Assembly (NCBI RefSeq): GCF_030384665.1
Contig: NC_083674.1
Coordinates: forward strand, 1,302,001 to 1,366,000
Origin: Lodderomyces elongisporus
Taxonomy: Eukaryota > Ascomycota > Pichiomycetes > Serinales > Debaryomycetaceae
DNA: 64,000 nucleotides
Reading direction: 5' to 3'
Positions 1 through 9,127 of the stretch are shown here, in pieces (position 1 is the stretch's first letter; each line of letters opens with the position of its first letter). The notes under the pieces are model-generated. The model saw nothing but the letters and a program-made list of their open reading frames with translations, did no database searches and was not told the DNA's origin. Made by a program: the position numbers and the translations under genes.

Positions 1-92
1 GGTAACGTGTTGCGTGTTGCGTGTTGCGTGTTGAATGTTGAGTGTTGCTAGTTATTTGTTGCTAGTTACGTGTAGCGCGTAACGTGTATAAT
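1..92. repeat. Degenerate TGTTGCG tandem repeat
   Basis: Three to four near-perfect copies of a 7-bp unit (TGTTGCG) occupy about the first 35 bases. They are followed by diverged relatives (GTTGCTAGTTA, ACGTGTAGCGCGTAACGTGT) to about position 92. The array is cut by the window edge, so its full length is unknown. Confidence 0.7.
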
Positions 93-785
93 GAGGAAAC
101 ATAGTTTATGTATGTTTTTGTCACTCTTGCTCTTTGCCAATTTTCTATGTACTTACTTGCTCCTGGGACTATGAATGGTTCCATAACCTCTTTCAGTCTT
201 TATTATTTGGTGAGGGTTGTTTCTTTGTTTGTTTGTTTGTTTGCTTGTTTGCTTGGATTCTTGGGTGTACGAATTGCTGTTTAAAAAATCACAGAAACAA
301 AAGTAGATTTGTCAAAGGACGAAAAAAAGTAAAATGCGAAAGTCGGTAATCGAGTTGCGGGGTGAAAGATGTTTGGAAAGTCGATAAAACATATATTTGT
401 TTACAGTTTATCCACCGCTAGAAACACAAGATATATGGAGCCAAGCTTGTTTATTATTCCTAGCTTTCATCCTCCTTTTTTGTTTTACATCTTGCTTTTC
501 ATTTTGAGGCTATGCGAGAACTACTTCTGGGGCTGTCAAAACCCTACTTGTGTATGAAATTTTGGATGACAGTTAATTCTTTTTTTTATACGATCGTTCA
601 TCACTATCTTTTTATCCCTTTACGCTATTTCAATGATGAGTTCTATCTCCTATGTGATTGTAAAGAGGAAAAAGAAAGAAAAAAAGAAAAAAGAAGAAAC
701 ATCCAACCTCATGTTAATTTAATTTCCTTTGTCATATTAACCAGTAGTAAAAAAGAAGACCCACCACACAAACGAAAGGAGAAAT

Positions 786-804
786 GGGGGGGGGGGGGGG
801 GGGG
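786..804. repeat. Poly-G run, 19 bases
   Basis: An uninterrupted run of 19 G lies between an A-rich stretch and AAGAGAG. Runs this long are rare in AT-rich yeast DNA. It could form a G-quadruplex, and its length in the assembly may be unreliable. Confidence 0.9.
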
Positions 805-933
805 AAGAGAGAAACTTACCACACTCGTCTTCTATCTTCAACAACCAACAATGTTTGAAAAATAGTTAAAAACTTTGTATTACACTAGAAGATTTACATG
901 TTCGTTTTTCTTTTTGACAAACGGTGCCATCAG

Positions 934-970
934 AATTTCAATTTCAATTTCAATTTCATTTTCAATTTCA
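934..970. repeat. (AATTTC)n short tandem repeat
   Basis: About six copies of the hexamer AATTTC, one altered to ATTTTC, lie in a gene-free region. This is an ordinary microsatellite. Confidence 0.8.
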
Positions 971-1624
971 ACTGCAACTTTGGTGATTCCAATAATCTAT
1001 GGATATAATCAGCATAAGTAAACAACACTTACTTTATAGCCAAAAACTCGGCTTTTCCTTTGGTCCTACATTCTTTTCTTTTCTCTTTTTTTCTTTTCTT
1101 TTCTCAATGGCCACACCTACTTTCACCTAAACACACCTACATACTGGCATAACAAAGTAGAAAGCATCAACAAGTATTAGTAAAGATTGCCATCTATACC
1201 ACTTCGTAGCTGGTGTCTTTAATGTCTATAGTGAGAATGAGGAAGAACAAGAAATAGATAGTCAGACTTTTGATTTTCACACAATGACTTGGTGTACAAT
1301 GTTTAGCGTCAAAGACGGAATAAAATGATCCAAAAAAAAAAAATGATAAAAAAATTTAAATAGAAAAAAAAAAATTGCATTGGGTATGGGCAATGACTAA
1401 TACGTGCAATAACAAAACCATTCTCATCACAATCTATAGAATGGGTAAAACACCAAATTCATTTTTTTGTTCTCCTTCTTTTTCTTTTGGTAATTTTGGA
1501 TGTTATTGTTGTTTCTTTCCTCTTATTCTCTTTGAATGATTCATTATCACAACCGTTAAATATCAAAACTGTTTTTTTTTTGTTTTCAGTTTAAAATTAT
1601 TCCACCACTTAGTTGATCACCGTA

Positions 1625-2452
1625 ATGACTTTCGAAGTCCTAATATTTCCAAACTCTTGGTTCAAAGCAAGGTCGAAATACGTACAAATCCAGAAACTTA
1701 TAAACAAAGCGTATGACAAGCCACGGTACAAGTTTGGTATAATTAAATCTCCACGTATATTCACCGATTCCTCCTTATTCCAGGATTTGGCAATATCACC
1801 ACTGGATGAGTTCAACTTTTATTTGTTACTAGGTGACGAACAGTTTATTTGCGATGTGGAGAAAGCAAAAGGAAGCAAAAGAGATTTTGATGAAGGTGGT
1901 TTAGAGAATTGCTACAATTGCGACATACCTGCTCAGTTTGTAAACAAGTTTGATTTCTCACTTTTGCTGGAAGAAACAAAAATTACAGTTGTTGATGAGT
2001 CATTTGAGTTTGACGAGGGGATCTTGGCCCGATCATTGGCTAGTCTTGGGCTCAAGACATATCATGGAGATTTATTTCAAGAACCAAGGACCAAAGCTTT
2101 TGAGTTGACAGCATTGACTTCGTTTTTGAATGGATCAGCTTCAAAGTTCCTCGACTTTGTGCTTGCTCACATTGTACAATCGCCAGTCTATTTCCGAGAA
2201 TTGAGTCTCAGTACGCCATTAGATCAATTAAGCACAATCATAATACATGCAGATTATATAGTGGAGCATAATCTTGAAAATTATTACATCAACAAATGTG
2301 GATTTGTGAAACTGCCAGAAGTGAATATATACATGCCACTTGGCAATGGAGGCAAGGCAACGTATATGCACGAAGGAAAGGTAGTTGAGGCACTAAAAGA
2401 TTTCCATATTGCCTTTGTTTATAGAAGTATTCACGTTGCAAGTAGATCATGA
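1625..2452 (+). CDS. GNAT-like fungal protein
   Basis: Predicted 275-residue protein. The in-frame TTG at 1613 is preceded directly by a TAG, so the first usable start is the ATG at 1625 (MTFEVLIF). I do not recognise a named orthologue. The pattern fits a divergent GNAT acetyltransferase fold: an N-terminal segment with KLINKAYDKPRYKFG (common in yeast GNAT-like proteins), a later ELTALTSFLNGSASKFLDFVL segment that resembles the acetyl-CoA-binding strand and helix, and a C-terminal HNLENYYINKCGFVKLPE block, where a Y-x-x-CGF ending is typical of the last GNAT strand pair. The usual Q/R-x-x-G-x-G/A pyrophosphate loop is degenerate (NGSAS), so catalysis is doubtful. Fold assignment is inference; substrate unknown. 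Confidence 0.75.
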   Translation: MTFEVLIFPNSWFKARSKYVQIQKLINKAYDKPRYKFGIIKSPRIFTDSSLFQDLAISPLDEFNFYLLLGDEQFICDVEKAKGSKRDFDEGGLENCYNCDIPAQFVNKFDFSLLLEETKITVVDESFEFDEGILARSLASLGLKTYHGDLFQEPRTKAFELTALTSFLNGSASKFLDFVLAHIVQSPVYFRELSLSTPLDQLSTIIIHADYIVEHNLENYYINKCGFVKLPEVNIYMPLGNGGKATYMHEGKVVEALKDFHIAFVYRSIHVASRS

Positions 2453-3811
2453 CGACCTGGAGCACTAATACTGGGGGGGTGGGGAAAGACATGCTCCAAT
2501 GGTCTTGTTTTATTTATTTTATTCTTTGGTTGTTTGTTTCTTAAAGGAAGAAAAAAAAATTGTATGGATTTTGTGTCTCCTCCAAAAGTACCCTCCCTCA
2601 CCTTAATTACAATTCAAAGGTTTTCTTTTCTCTTTCTTTCTTTCTTCCTTCCTTCTTTCTTTGAATCCTTCATTGCTCATCGTATCAGATGAATGGAAAT
2701 AATTGAGACCCACAGACTCGTTCGTACTCTTTTTGTAAAACGGACTGGTTGTTTGGCCATTAGTATGATATTTTTTTTGGCATGGCGCGCAATCAATTGT
2801 TGACATTATAAAATGAAAATGAAAATGAACATAAAGTTTGTGTCAACACAATAGATATATGGTAAATGTTTTTGAATAGGGGTTTGTAAAAAAACTCCTA
2901 CTCTTTACCCCCTCCTCCTCTCCGCCCAATTGATTTCCAATAACGAATGAATCATGCATTTCTTTAAGCTCAGACAATACACATTTCCCCCATAATGATT
3001 CCCGATTTTATTTTTTCAGTAAGTTGTTATTGTTCTGGTTGTTATTATTAAATTTCAGTTCTTTACACAAATTTTGGTTGCAAAATCCTCGAAATCCAAC
3101 GGATATGTATTTGTTAAAGGTTAGAGTGTTTGGTTTCCCCTCAGTTGCTCATTTCAAAAAGACTACCACTACTACAATTTCCATAAACAGCCACTCACAA
3201 AGATACAGATGTCCATCCAAGCTGTAATTACAAACAACGATGCTACATTCACCATAGATAACATTTGTAAAACAATTGTTTAACAACGAAATATTGTTTT
3301 AGAAAATAGGTTATTATACCCATTCACCAAATCTGACTAATCAAAATCATTTGGTAGCACGGTTAACTCCGCGCGTTGTTTTTTTTTTTTTAAAAAAGAA
3401 TATCCGAATATCCATACTCCTGACATTGGACGGAAATGGTAACAGAATGTATGAGAAACAAGTCAAAGAAAGTCAACGAGAAGAAAAAAAAAATGAGCAG
3501 AAAAAAAAGAACAACAACAGAAGTTTAACCGAAAAGTGGGGATCTTGACTATATTGATAATTTTCCGTTTTTTTATTATTATATGTCTTATCCTTAGTTT
3601 CGGCATTGCGCAATCTATCTTCTTCTCCACCCCCTTGAAATTCAATTGTAAAATTGTAACAACCTTTTATATAAATTGATTTAAAAGAAAAAGATATATT
3701 TTCTTTTTCATTTCTTTCTTCTTCTTCTTCTTCTTCTTCTTTGTCTGGTTGCTCGATACTACATTTATTCTAGAATTAAGTACATCATACAAAAAAAAAC
3801 AAACAAACAAA
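2453..3811. other. Intergenic, no gene seen
   Basis: This 1.36-kb spacer separates the GNAT-like gene from the first dehydrogenase. It has many A/T homopolymers, a CTTT-rich tract near 2628-2662 and a (TTC)n run near 3718-3740 just before the next gene. The small open frames it contains look random. Confidence 0.6.
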
Positions 3812-4621
3812 ATGGTTGACTTTAATGTGAATGGAAAAATAGCAGTTGTCACTGGTGGAACCCGTGGTTTGGGAATGTACTGCGCAGAGGCACTTGTCCA
3901 AAATGGAGCCAAAACAGTTATTATCACTTCGAGAAAGGCTAAGGCTTGTGAAGAGGCTAAAACCCATTTAGAAGATTTGGCAAAGAAAGCTTCGAAACAG
4001 GTTCAAATCATCTCCATTCCAGCAGATTTAGCTGTGGAAGAGCAATGCGAAAATTTCTACAAAGAAGTGGCAAAGCAAGTTGATAAAATTGATATACTCG
4101 TGGCAAATGCAGGAGCTACATGGGGTGCACCTTTGGAAGACCATGAAATTAGTGCAATAAAGAAAGTTGTAAATTTGAATCTCGTTGCAGTTTTCCACAC
4201 CATCAAATTGTTTACTCCGTTATTGGAAAAAGCAGCGACAAAAGAAGACCCAGCAAGAATCATACTCATGTCATCGATCATCAGTATTATAAACAACGAC
4301 ACCGTGGGCACTTATGGGTACTTGGCTTCAAAAGCTGCCGTGTCTCACTTGGGAAGAAACTTAGCAGTACAGTTTTCACCAAGAAACATCAATGTCAACT
4401 CAATTTTACCCGGTTTTTTCCCTTCAAAAATGGCCAATGGTTTAATTGAAGCTGCTGGCCCCATGTTGACAGAGACAAACCCAAGAGGAAGATTGGGTGA
4501 GCGAGAGGATTTACAAGCAGTGCTTTTGTTCTTGTGTTCGAAACAAGCCAATTATATCAATGGTGTAGATTTACCCGTTGATGGTGGTGCTCGCTTGAAC
4601 ACTCCCGCCTCCCATTTCTGA
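3812..4621 (+). CDS. Short-chain dehydrogenase/reductase (classical SDR)
   Basis: Predicted 269-residue NAD(P)(H)-dependent oxidoreductase, the usual length for a classical SDR. The ATG at 3812 follows an A-rich leader (AAACAAACAAA) and begins MVDFNVNGKIAVVTGG; the frame extends upstream without an ATG in a sensible position. The Rossmann motif TGGTRGLG is at residues 14-21, NAG at 99-101, a serine pair at 154-155 and the active-site Y170-x-x-x-K174 (YLASK). The SR pair after the second strand (ITSRKAK) suggests NADP(H). The C-terminal VDGGARL segment is typical of the RhlG-like/3-oxoacyl reductase branch. Substrate unknown. It lies directly upstream of a second SDR gene on the same strand, but the two are different subfamilies rather than a recent duplicate. 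Confidence 0.9.
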   Translation: MVDFNVNGKIAVVTGGTRGLGMYCAEALVQNGAKTVIITSRKAKACEEAKTHLEDLAKKASKQVQIISIPADLAVEEQCENFYKEVAKQVDKIDILVANAGATWGAPLEDHEISAIKKVVNLNLVAVFHTIKLFTPLLEKAATKEDPARIILMSSIISIINNDTVGTYGYLASKAAVSHLGRNLAVQFSPRNINVNSILPGFFPSKMANGLIEAAGPMLTETNPRGRLGEREDLQAVLLFLCSKQANYINGVDLPVDGGARLNTPASHF

Positions 4622-4984
4622 GATATTGAATAGGCTCTATATATTTAATCTAGCATAGCTGTTGTATAGTTTATAAGTTCAATAGTAGGAGCGATTGATT
4701 ACTTGATATCTTGTGCGCTTGCTTTCACAGCCAATTTTCAACCTATTAGTTATTTAGTTGGGGCGATGGTGAGTGGGGGACAAGGAGAAAGGTGGGGGAG
4801 GGAGAAAGGGCGAAGGGAGAGAGGAGTGGCGAAGGAAGTGAAGTTTGTACGGAAACGGAAGGGAGAGAATATGTGGAGCAATTTTCCGTCTCTCATTTGT
4901 TCCCATTCGTTTCTAGTTTGTTTCTTTCCCCCTTTTTTTCCTTTTTTTCCCCCTTTTCTTATCTGTTTTACCTTTCCGTTTTTC

Positions 4985-5015
<31 letters not shown>

Positions 5016-5105
5016 ATCCTTTGGAGAAATCAAATTTCGTTAATATTGGTATTCACCACTTCGTACGACCACTATCCTTTGAAACAATACTTTCAAAAAC
5101 AAGCA
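4622..5105. other. Spacer between the two SDR genes
   Basis: 484 bases without a supported gene. It contains a G/A-rich block near 4766-4840 and then a long C/T-rich tract at about 4920-5020, which probably belongs to the promoter or 5-prime leader of the following spliced gene. Confidence 0.6.
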
Positions 5106-5963
5106 ATGACCCATGTTTCAATTGTAACCGGAGCCTCAAGAGGTATGTGATGCAAATTAGTTTCTCGCAGTTGATTTCTACTCAACAAAAAAAAAAAACA
5201 TCAACCATGTGCAATTACTAACCCGACACAAGGAATTGGAGAGTCCATTGTCCATATTTTGTTGAAAAATAATGCTTCAAAAGTTGTAGCTGTTGCAAGA
5301 TCTCAAGAAGCACTTGAAGCTTTACAGTCCACTCACGGTCAAGAAAGATTCCAATTTATTGCAGGAGATGTCACCGACCCAGAGACTTCGAAAAAGGCCG
5401 TTGAGCTTGCAATTTCCAAATTCGGTCAATTGAATTCCGTCATCGCCAATGCCGGCGTCCTTGATCCCGTCGGATTGCTCGATCAAACCTCAATTGATGG
5501 ATGGAAAAAACTTTACGACATCAACTTGTTCTCTGTTGTACAGCTCCTTCAAGTTGCATTGCCGGAACTTAGAAAGACCAAGGGTAATGTTGTGGCTGTT
5601 AGTTCTGGAGCTGCAACAACTGCCTACAGCGGGTGGTCAGCTTACGGAAGCTCAAAAGCGGCGTTGAACCACTTGATTTTTTCATTGGCAAGCGACGAAG
5701 CAGAAGTTCTGGGAATACAAGCAATTTCAGTGGCTCCAGGTGTTGTAGCAACAAGTATGCAAAAAGACATTAGGGAGAAATTTGGTACCAATATGACCAA
5801 AGCTGCCTTACAAAGATTTGTCGACTTACATGAAAATAGTCAATTGGCCCACCCCGACGAGCCAGGTGCAGTGTTGGCCAATTTGGCATTGAAGGGATGG
5901 CTGAAGGAATTGAATGGAAAATTTATTAGATATAATGACGATGTTATGAAAGATTACCAATAA
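5106..5963 (+). CDS. IRC24: Spliced SDR, Irc24/YIR035C-type benzil reductase family
   Basis: Two-exon gene: exon 1 5106-5142 and exon 2 5233-5963, giving 255 residues. Without splicing the Rossmann motif is broken; the joined sequence reads MTHVSIVTGASRGIGES, with TGASRGIG at residues 8-15. The Y150-GSS-K154 catalytic pair and NAG are also present. By memory it aligns along its length with S. cerevisiae Irc24/Yir036c (for example LYDINLFS, LPELRKT.GNVV, YGSSKAALNH, SVAPGVVATSMQ). These cytosolic NADPH enzymes reduce benzil-type diketones; the natural substrate is unclear. Two CTG codons (GAA GTT CTG and TGG CTG AAG) fall where the homologue has polar residues, which fits serine decoding. The symbol is by family; it could equally be the paralogue YIR036C type. 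Confidence 0.9.
5143..5232 (+). other. Spliceosomal intron, 90 nt
   Basis: The donor GTATGT starts at 5143, a perfect TACTAAC branch site lies at 5216-5222 and the acceptor AAG ends at 5232. Removing it joins G|GA and restores the glycine of the SDR nucleotide-binding motif. It lies 37 nt into the coding sequence, the 5-prime-biased position usual in yeasts. Confidence 0.95.
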
Positions 5964-6567
5964 GAATGAGGTGTTGAAAAGAGTTTTAAAAAGAAATAAT
6001 TCAAAACAAAAAATGCCATAAAAAAAAGAACGAAAAGAATGCAAAAAACCCGCCAAAATAGAGTCGATTAGAAGTTTGTAAGATAAACTAACATTAATTG
6101 AAGGTTATAATTAGCTACTCTGATATATATTAGGTTCCTATGAGTTTTCTTTTCCTTTTTTTTTTTTTTTTGTTTACAGATTCCGATCATTGTAACAGAA
6201 TAAAAGAAATGAGCTCATTCGTAAAAACACAAGTAAGCGTAATTAGAATAGACATCCTTCTAGACTGATTTGTTTAATATTTAGCCAAATTGTAGTTGAA
6301 TTTTTCTCTATCTATAACCTATCCTGTCTGTTTTTTGTTTTTCTTTTTCATATTTTGACAATTATCGCGCTTTTCTACATTTCACTTACCTCTCTCAGCT
6401 TCTCTTGCTCTTGGTTTTGCTCACGATCTCGCTCTTTCTCTCTACAACGCAATTAGAACTTTTGTTTTTTTTTTAAAAAAAAGAAACGGCCTGGCATTTA
6501 CAGCTCCATTTACACAGGTATATATTCCTATTATTTGCAATCCAACCTTTTCAACTACAACACCCAT
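5964..6567. other. Intergenic, no gene seen
   Basis: 604 bases between IRC24-like and URA6-like genes. It has A/T tracts and a pyrimidine-rich stretch at about 6300-6470 that is probably the promoter and leader of the kinase gene. Confidence 0.6.
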
Positions 6568-7479
6568 ATGTTTTCAAGACCTTCGATTGTAGCCAAGCGA
6601 TTATTGTGGAATCTTTCTAGACCCACTGCGAATAAAAATGCGGGTTTAAGATTGATACGTAAATTTTCCACCACGCCTCCACCGCCTAATTCCGATCCTA
6701 GAATTAGAGGCAAGATTATTTTGGTTATGGGTGCCTTGGCTTTGGGATCTACTATTGCAGTTTACACATTCAAGAAGGATGAACCAAAGTCTGCATTTGA
6801 GCCTGAACAAAAAACTATTTCAACCCCAGCACCGGCACCGGCACCGGCACAAGCACAAGCACCAGTAGCACAGTCTGTGGCAGCGCCCGAATTTGCTCCT
6901 GGAAAAATCTCAGTGATTTTTGTTCTTGGTGGACCAGGGTCTGGTAAGGGTACACAATGTGAGAAGCTTGTTAGAGAAAAGAATTTCGTTCATCTTTCTG
7001 CTGGTGACTTATTGAGAGCAGAGCAAAACAGACCAGGATCAACATATGGAGAATTGATTTCACAATGCATTAAGGAAGGAACAATTGTGCCGCAAGAAGT
7101 TACTGTGCAACTATTGAAGAATGCAGTAAAAGAGAATTACGAAAAGGGCCAAACAAAGTTTCTTATCGATGGATTCCCAAGAAAAATGGACCAGGCTATT
7201 ACATTTGAAGACACAATAGCCAAATCTTCATTTACCTTATTCTTTGAGTGTCCTGAAGCTGTGATGTTGAAGAGATTGTTGGAAAGAGGAAAGACAAGTG
7301 GAAGAGCAGATGATAACGTCGAGAGTATCAAAAAGAGATTTAGAACTTTTATTGATACCTCTATGCCAGTGGTGGATTATTTTGCAGAACAAGGGAAAGT
7401 GGTTACTGTGAACTGTGATCACCCAATTGATACCGTAAGCGCACAGGTTTTAGAAGCTTTGAAAAGTAGGGGTATTTGA
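6568..7479 (+). CDS. URA6: UMP/CMP kinase with N-terminal targeting extension
   Basis: Predicted 303-residue uridylate kinase (UMP + ATP to UDP + ADP; pyrimidine nucleotide synthesis). The ATG at 6568 is chosen because the upstream TTG is not a plausible yeast start. The P-loop GGPGSGKGT is at residues 121-129, the NMP-binding part contains LSAGDLLRAE, and DGFPRKMDQA starts at 201. A short lid (ERGKTSGRADDN) marks the UMP/CMP kinase type rather than long-lid adenylate kinase. The catalytic core matches Ura6. Ahead of it are about 118 extra residues: an Arg-rich, acid-poor start (residues 1-35), a hydrophobic segment at about 49-68 (IILVMGALALGSTIAVY) and a Pro-Ala-Gln spacer. This looks like a mitochondrial presequence plus membrane anchor; localisation is inference. 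Confidence 0.9.
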   Translation: MFSRPSIVAKRLLWNLSRPTANKNAGLRLIRKFSTTPPPPNSDPRIRGKIILVMGALALGSTIAVYTFKKDEPKSAFEPEQKTISTPAPAPAPAQAQAPVAQSVAAPEFAPGKISVIFVLGGPGSGKGTQCEKLVREKNFVHLSAGDLLRAEQNRPGSTYGELISQCIKEGTIVPQEVTVQLLKNAVKENYEKGQTKFLIDGFPRKMDQAITFEDTIAKSSFTLFFECPEAVMLKRLLERGKTSGRADDNVESIKKRFRTFIDTSMPVVDYFAEQGKVVTVNCDHPIDTVSAQVLEALKSRGI

Positions 7480-7894
7480 ATATAGAACAAACATTTATAG
7501 GTAAAGGACTAGTAAATCAAGAATAATTAAGAAAAAAGTAGCCAAAGAAGAAAGTAGATAAAAAAAACACATAAGCCTAAGTGGTACGTACATACATACA
7601 TACGTACATCTATGTAAATGTGTAGGGAAAGTGAAAAGGAAGTGAAAAGGAAGGAAAAAGGAATTAACAAGATGTTAAATCCAATCATGACAACAGCAAC
7701 AACCCAAGAGCTATATATTTGTAAATATACACAATATGAAAAAAGGTAGCGCTACATACTTTTACAAATCAAAATCACATAGTATAAATATTGTAGCGTC
7801 TTTCGAAAAGCATATATATACATGTATATACATATATATATCTAATTTCATCAAGTATACTGCCACTCTCATTTTAATAAACCATTAGTATATA
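7480..7894. other. Intergenic, no gene seen
   Basis: 415 bases between URA6-like and ESS1. It contains a TACG/TACA repeat near 7585-7605, GAAAAGGAAG repeats near 7627-7660 and TATA-rich stretches near 7810-7840 that could serve the ESS1 promoter. Confidence 0.55.
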
Positions 7895-8425
7895 ATGAGT
7901 ACAAATACAGGATTACCTCCAAACTGGACAATCAAGGTCTCCAAGACTCACAATAAAGAGTACTTTTTCAACCAGTCTACGAAGGAGTCATCTTGGGAAC
8001 CACCATATGGCACCGATACCGAGGTGCTTACATCGTATATTCAAAAGTTTAAAAACAATGGGTTCAAGCCAGTCACCAACGATGATGGCAAAGTAAGAGC
8101 TAGTCACATACTCGTAAAAAACGCAACCTCTAGAAAACCGAAATCTTGGAAATCTCCAGAGGGGATACTGATATCGAGAGATGAAGCTATCAGCATTGCC
8201 AAAAAGCATTTGGCTCAAATACTCAGTGGCGAAGCAAAATTTGCCGACGTGGCTCAAGCCGAAAGCGATTGTAGTTCACATGCTAGAGGTGGTGATTTGG
8301 GATTTTTTGGGAAAAGAGAAATGCAGCCAGCATTCGAGAGCACCGTGTACTCAATGCACGTTGGAGAGATTAGTGATGTTATAGAAACCGATAGTGGTAT
8401 TCATTTAGTTCAGAGAACAGGTTGA
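7895..8425 (+). CDS. ESS1: Peptidyl-prolyl cis/trans isomerase Ess1 (Pin1)
   Basis: Predicted 176-residue parvulin that isomerises phospho-Ser/Thr-Pro bonds, chiefly in the RNA polymerase II C-terminal domain; nuclear. The start ATG at 7895 gives a protein of the family's usual length. The WW domain spans about residues 7-38 with signature tryptophans W11 and W34 (SSWEPP). The parvulin domain runs from about residue 65 (RASHILVKN) to the end (IHLVQRTG), with catalytic-pocket Cys126 in ESDCSSHARGGDLGFF. A longer linker between the two domains, as in Candida and S. cerevisiae, replaces the flexible human Pin1 linker. The basic residues after the first strand (RKPKSWKSP) should bind phosphate. 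Identification is firm. Confidence 0.97.
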   Translation: MSTNTGLPPNWTIKVSKTHNKEYFFNQSTKESSWEPPYGTDTEVLTSYIQKFKNNGFKPVTNDDGKVRASHILVKNATSRKPKSWKSPEGILISRDEAISIAKKHLAQILSGEAKFADVAQAESDCSSHARGGDLGFFGKREMQPAFESTVYSMHVGEISDVIETDSGIHLVQRTG

Positions 8426-9127
8426 AGAAAAAAAAGTGCACGATTGAAGTTTGGAGACTAGAGCGTACTTTGATGGCGCTAGCACGAATTATTCGTATAT
8501 AATATAGCTGAAAACTAACCACCACATAAATAGAAACATATAAACATATATAAACATCTATCTATATATATATATATATATAAGTATTTTTAAGTATTAA
8601 TAAGTATTTATAGTTAAGAGAAGTTTTGAGGTTTTGAAGTTTTACAATTGGAGCCGTCCAATCGAATGGCAAAAGCCGTACCGTTTTGAGCTAATTCAAA
8701 TCCAAATCCAAATCCAAATCCAAATTCTTATTCAACAGACCCAACACAATATAAGTTTGAAGCACAAAACGTGTAGTACCAACTTTCTTGCTCACACACA
8801 CACACACACATACACTGTATCTCTACTTTTTCCCTTTTTCCTCTTTTTTCCTTCCTTGTATTTTTTTTTTCATTTCTTTTTTGGGACTTATTTGCACTTG
8901 CGATGTTTTCGTACTGGATATTAGAAATGGGTCCCATTATAGAGACTAAATCAATCACCTACGGAAACACGTTGTCTCGCTTGCCTTTGCACATAAGCAC
9001 ATTTACTCTCTACGTTTAATAACACAAACAAGTTTATAACTCTTGCTCTTTCTTCTTCAATTGTCAAAGTCAGCGTCAGTGATAAAGTTTGGTCCCAGTC
9101 TTAGCTACGGCATCAAATTTACTCGAT
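8426..9127. other. Intergenic, no gene seen
   Basis: 702 bases upstream of APE2. It holds an (AT)n tract near 8561-8582, a (CAAATC)n repeat near 8697-8726 and a (CA)n tract near 8794-8809 followed by a long pyrimidine tract. No supported open frame. Confidence 0.6.

Larger units (their letters stand above)
1..1624. other. Gene-free left flank
   Basis: I see no convincing gene here; the open frames are short, low in complexity and lack recognisable domains. The stretch holds a degenerate 7-bp tandem repeat at the very left edge, a 19-G run at 786-804, an (AATTTC)n tract near 934-970 and several T- and A-rich runs. The last 50 bases before the next gene contain a T tract followed by TTTTCAG, which resembles a splice acceptor, but no matching coding exon is visible upstream. 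Confidence 0.6.
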
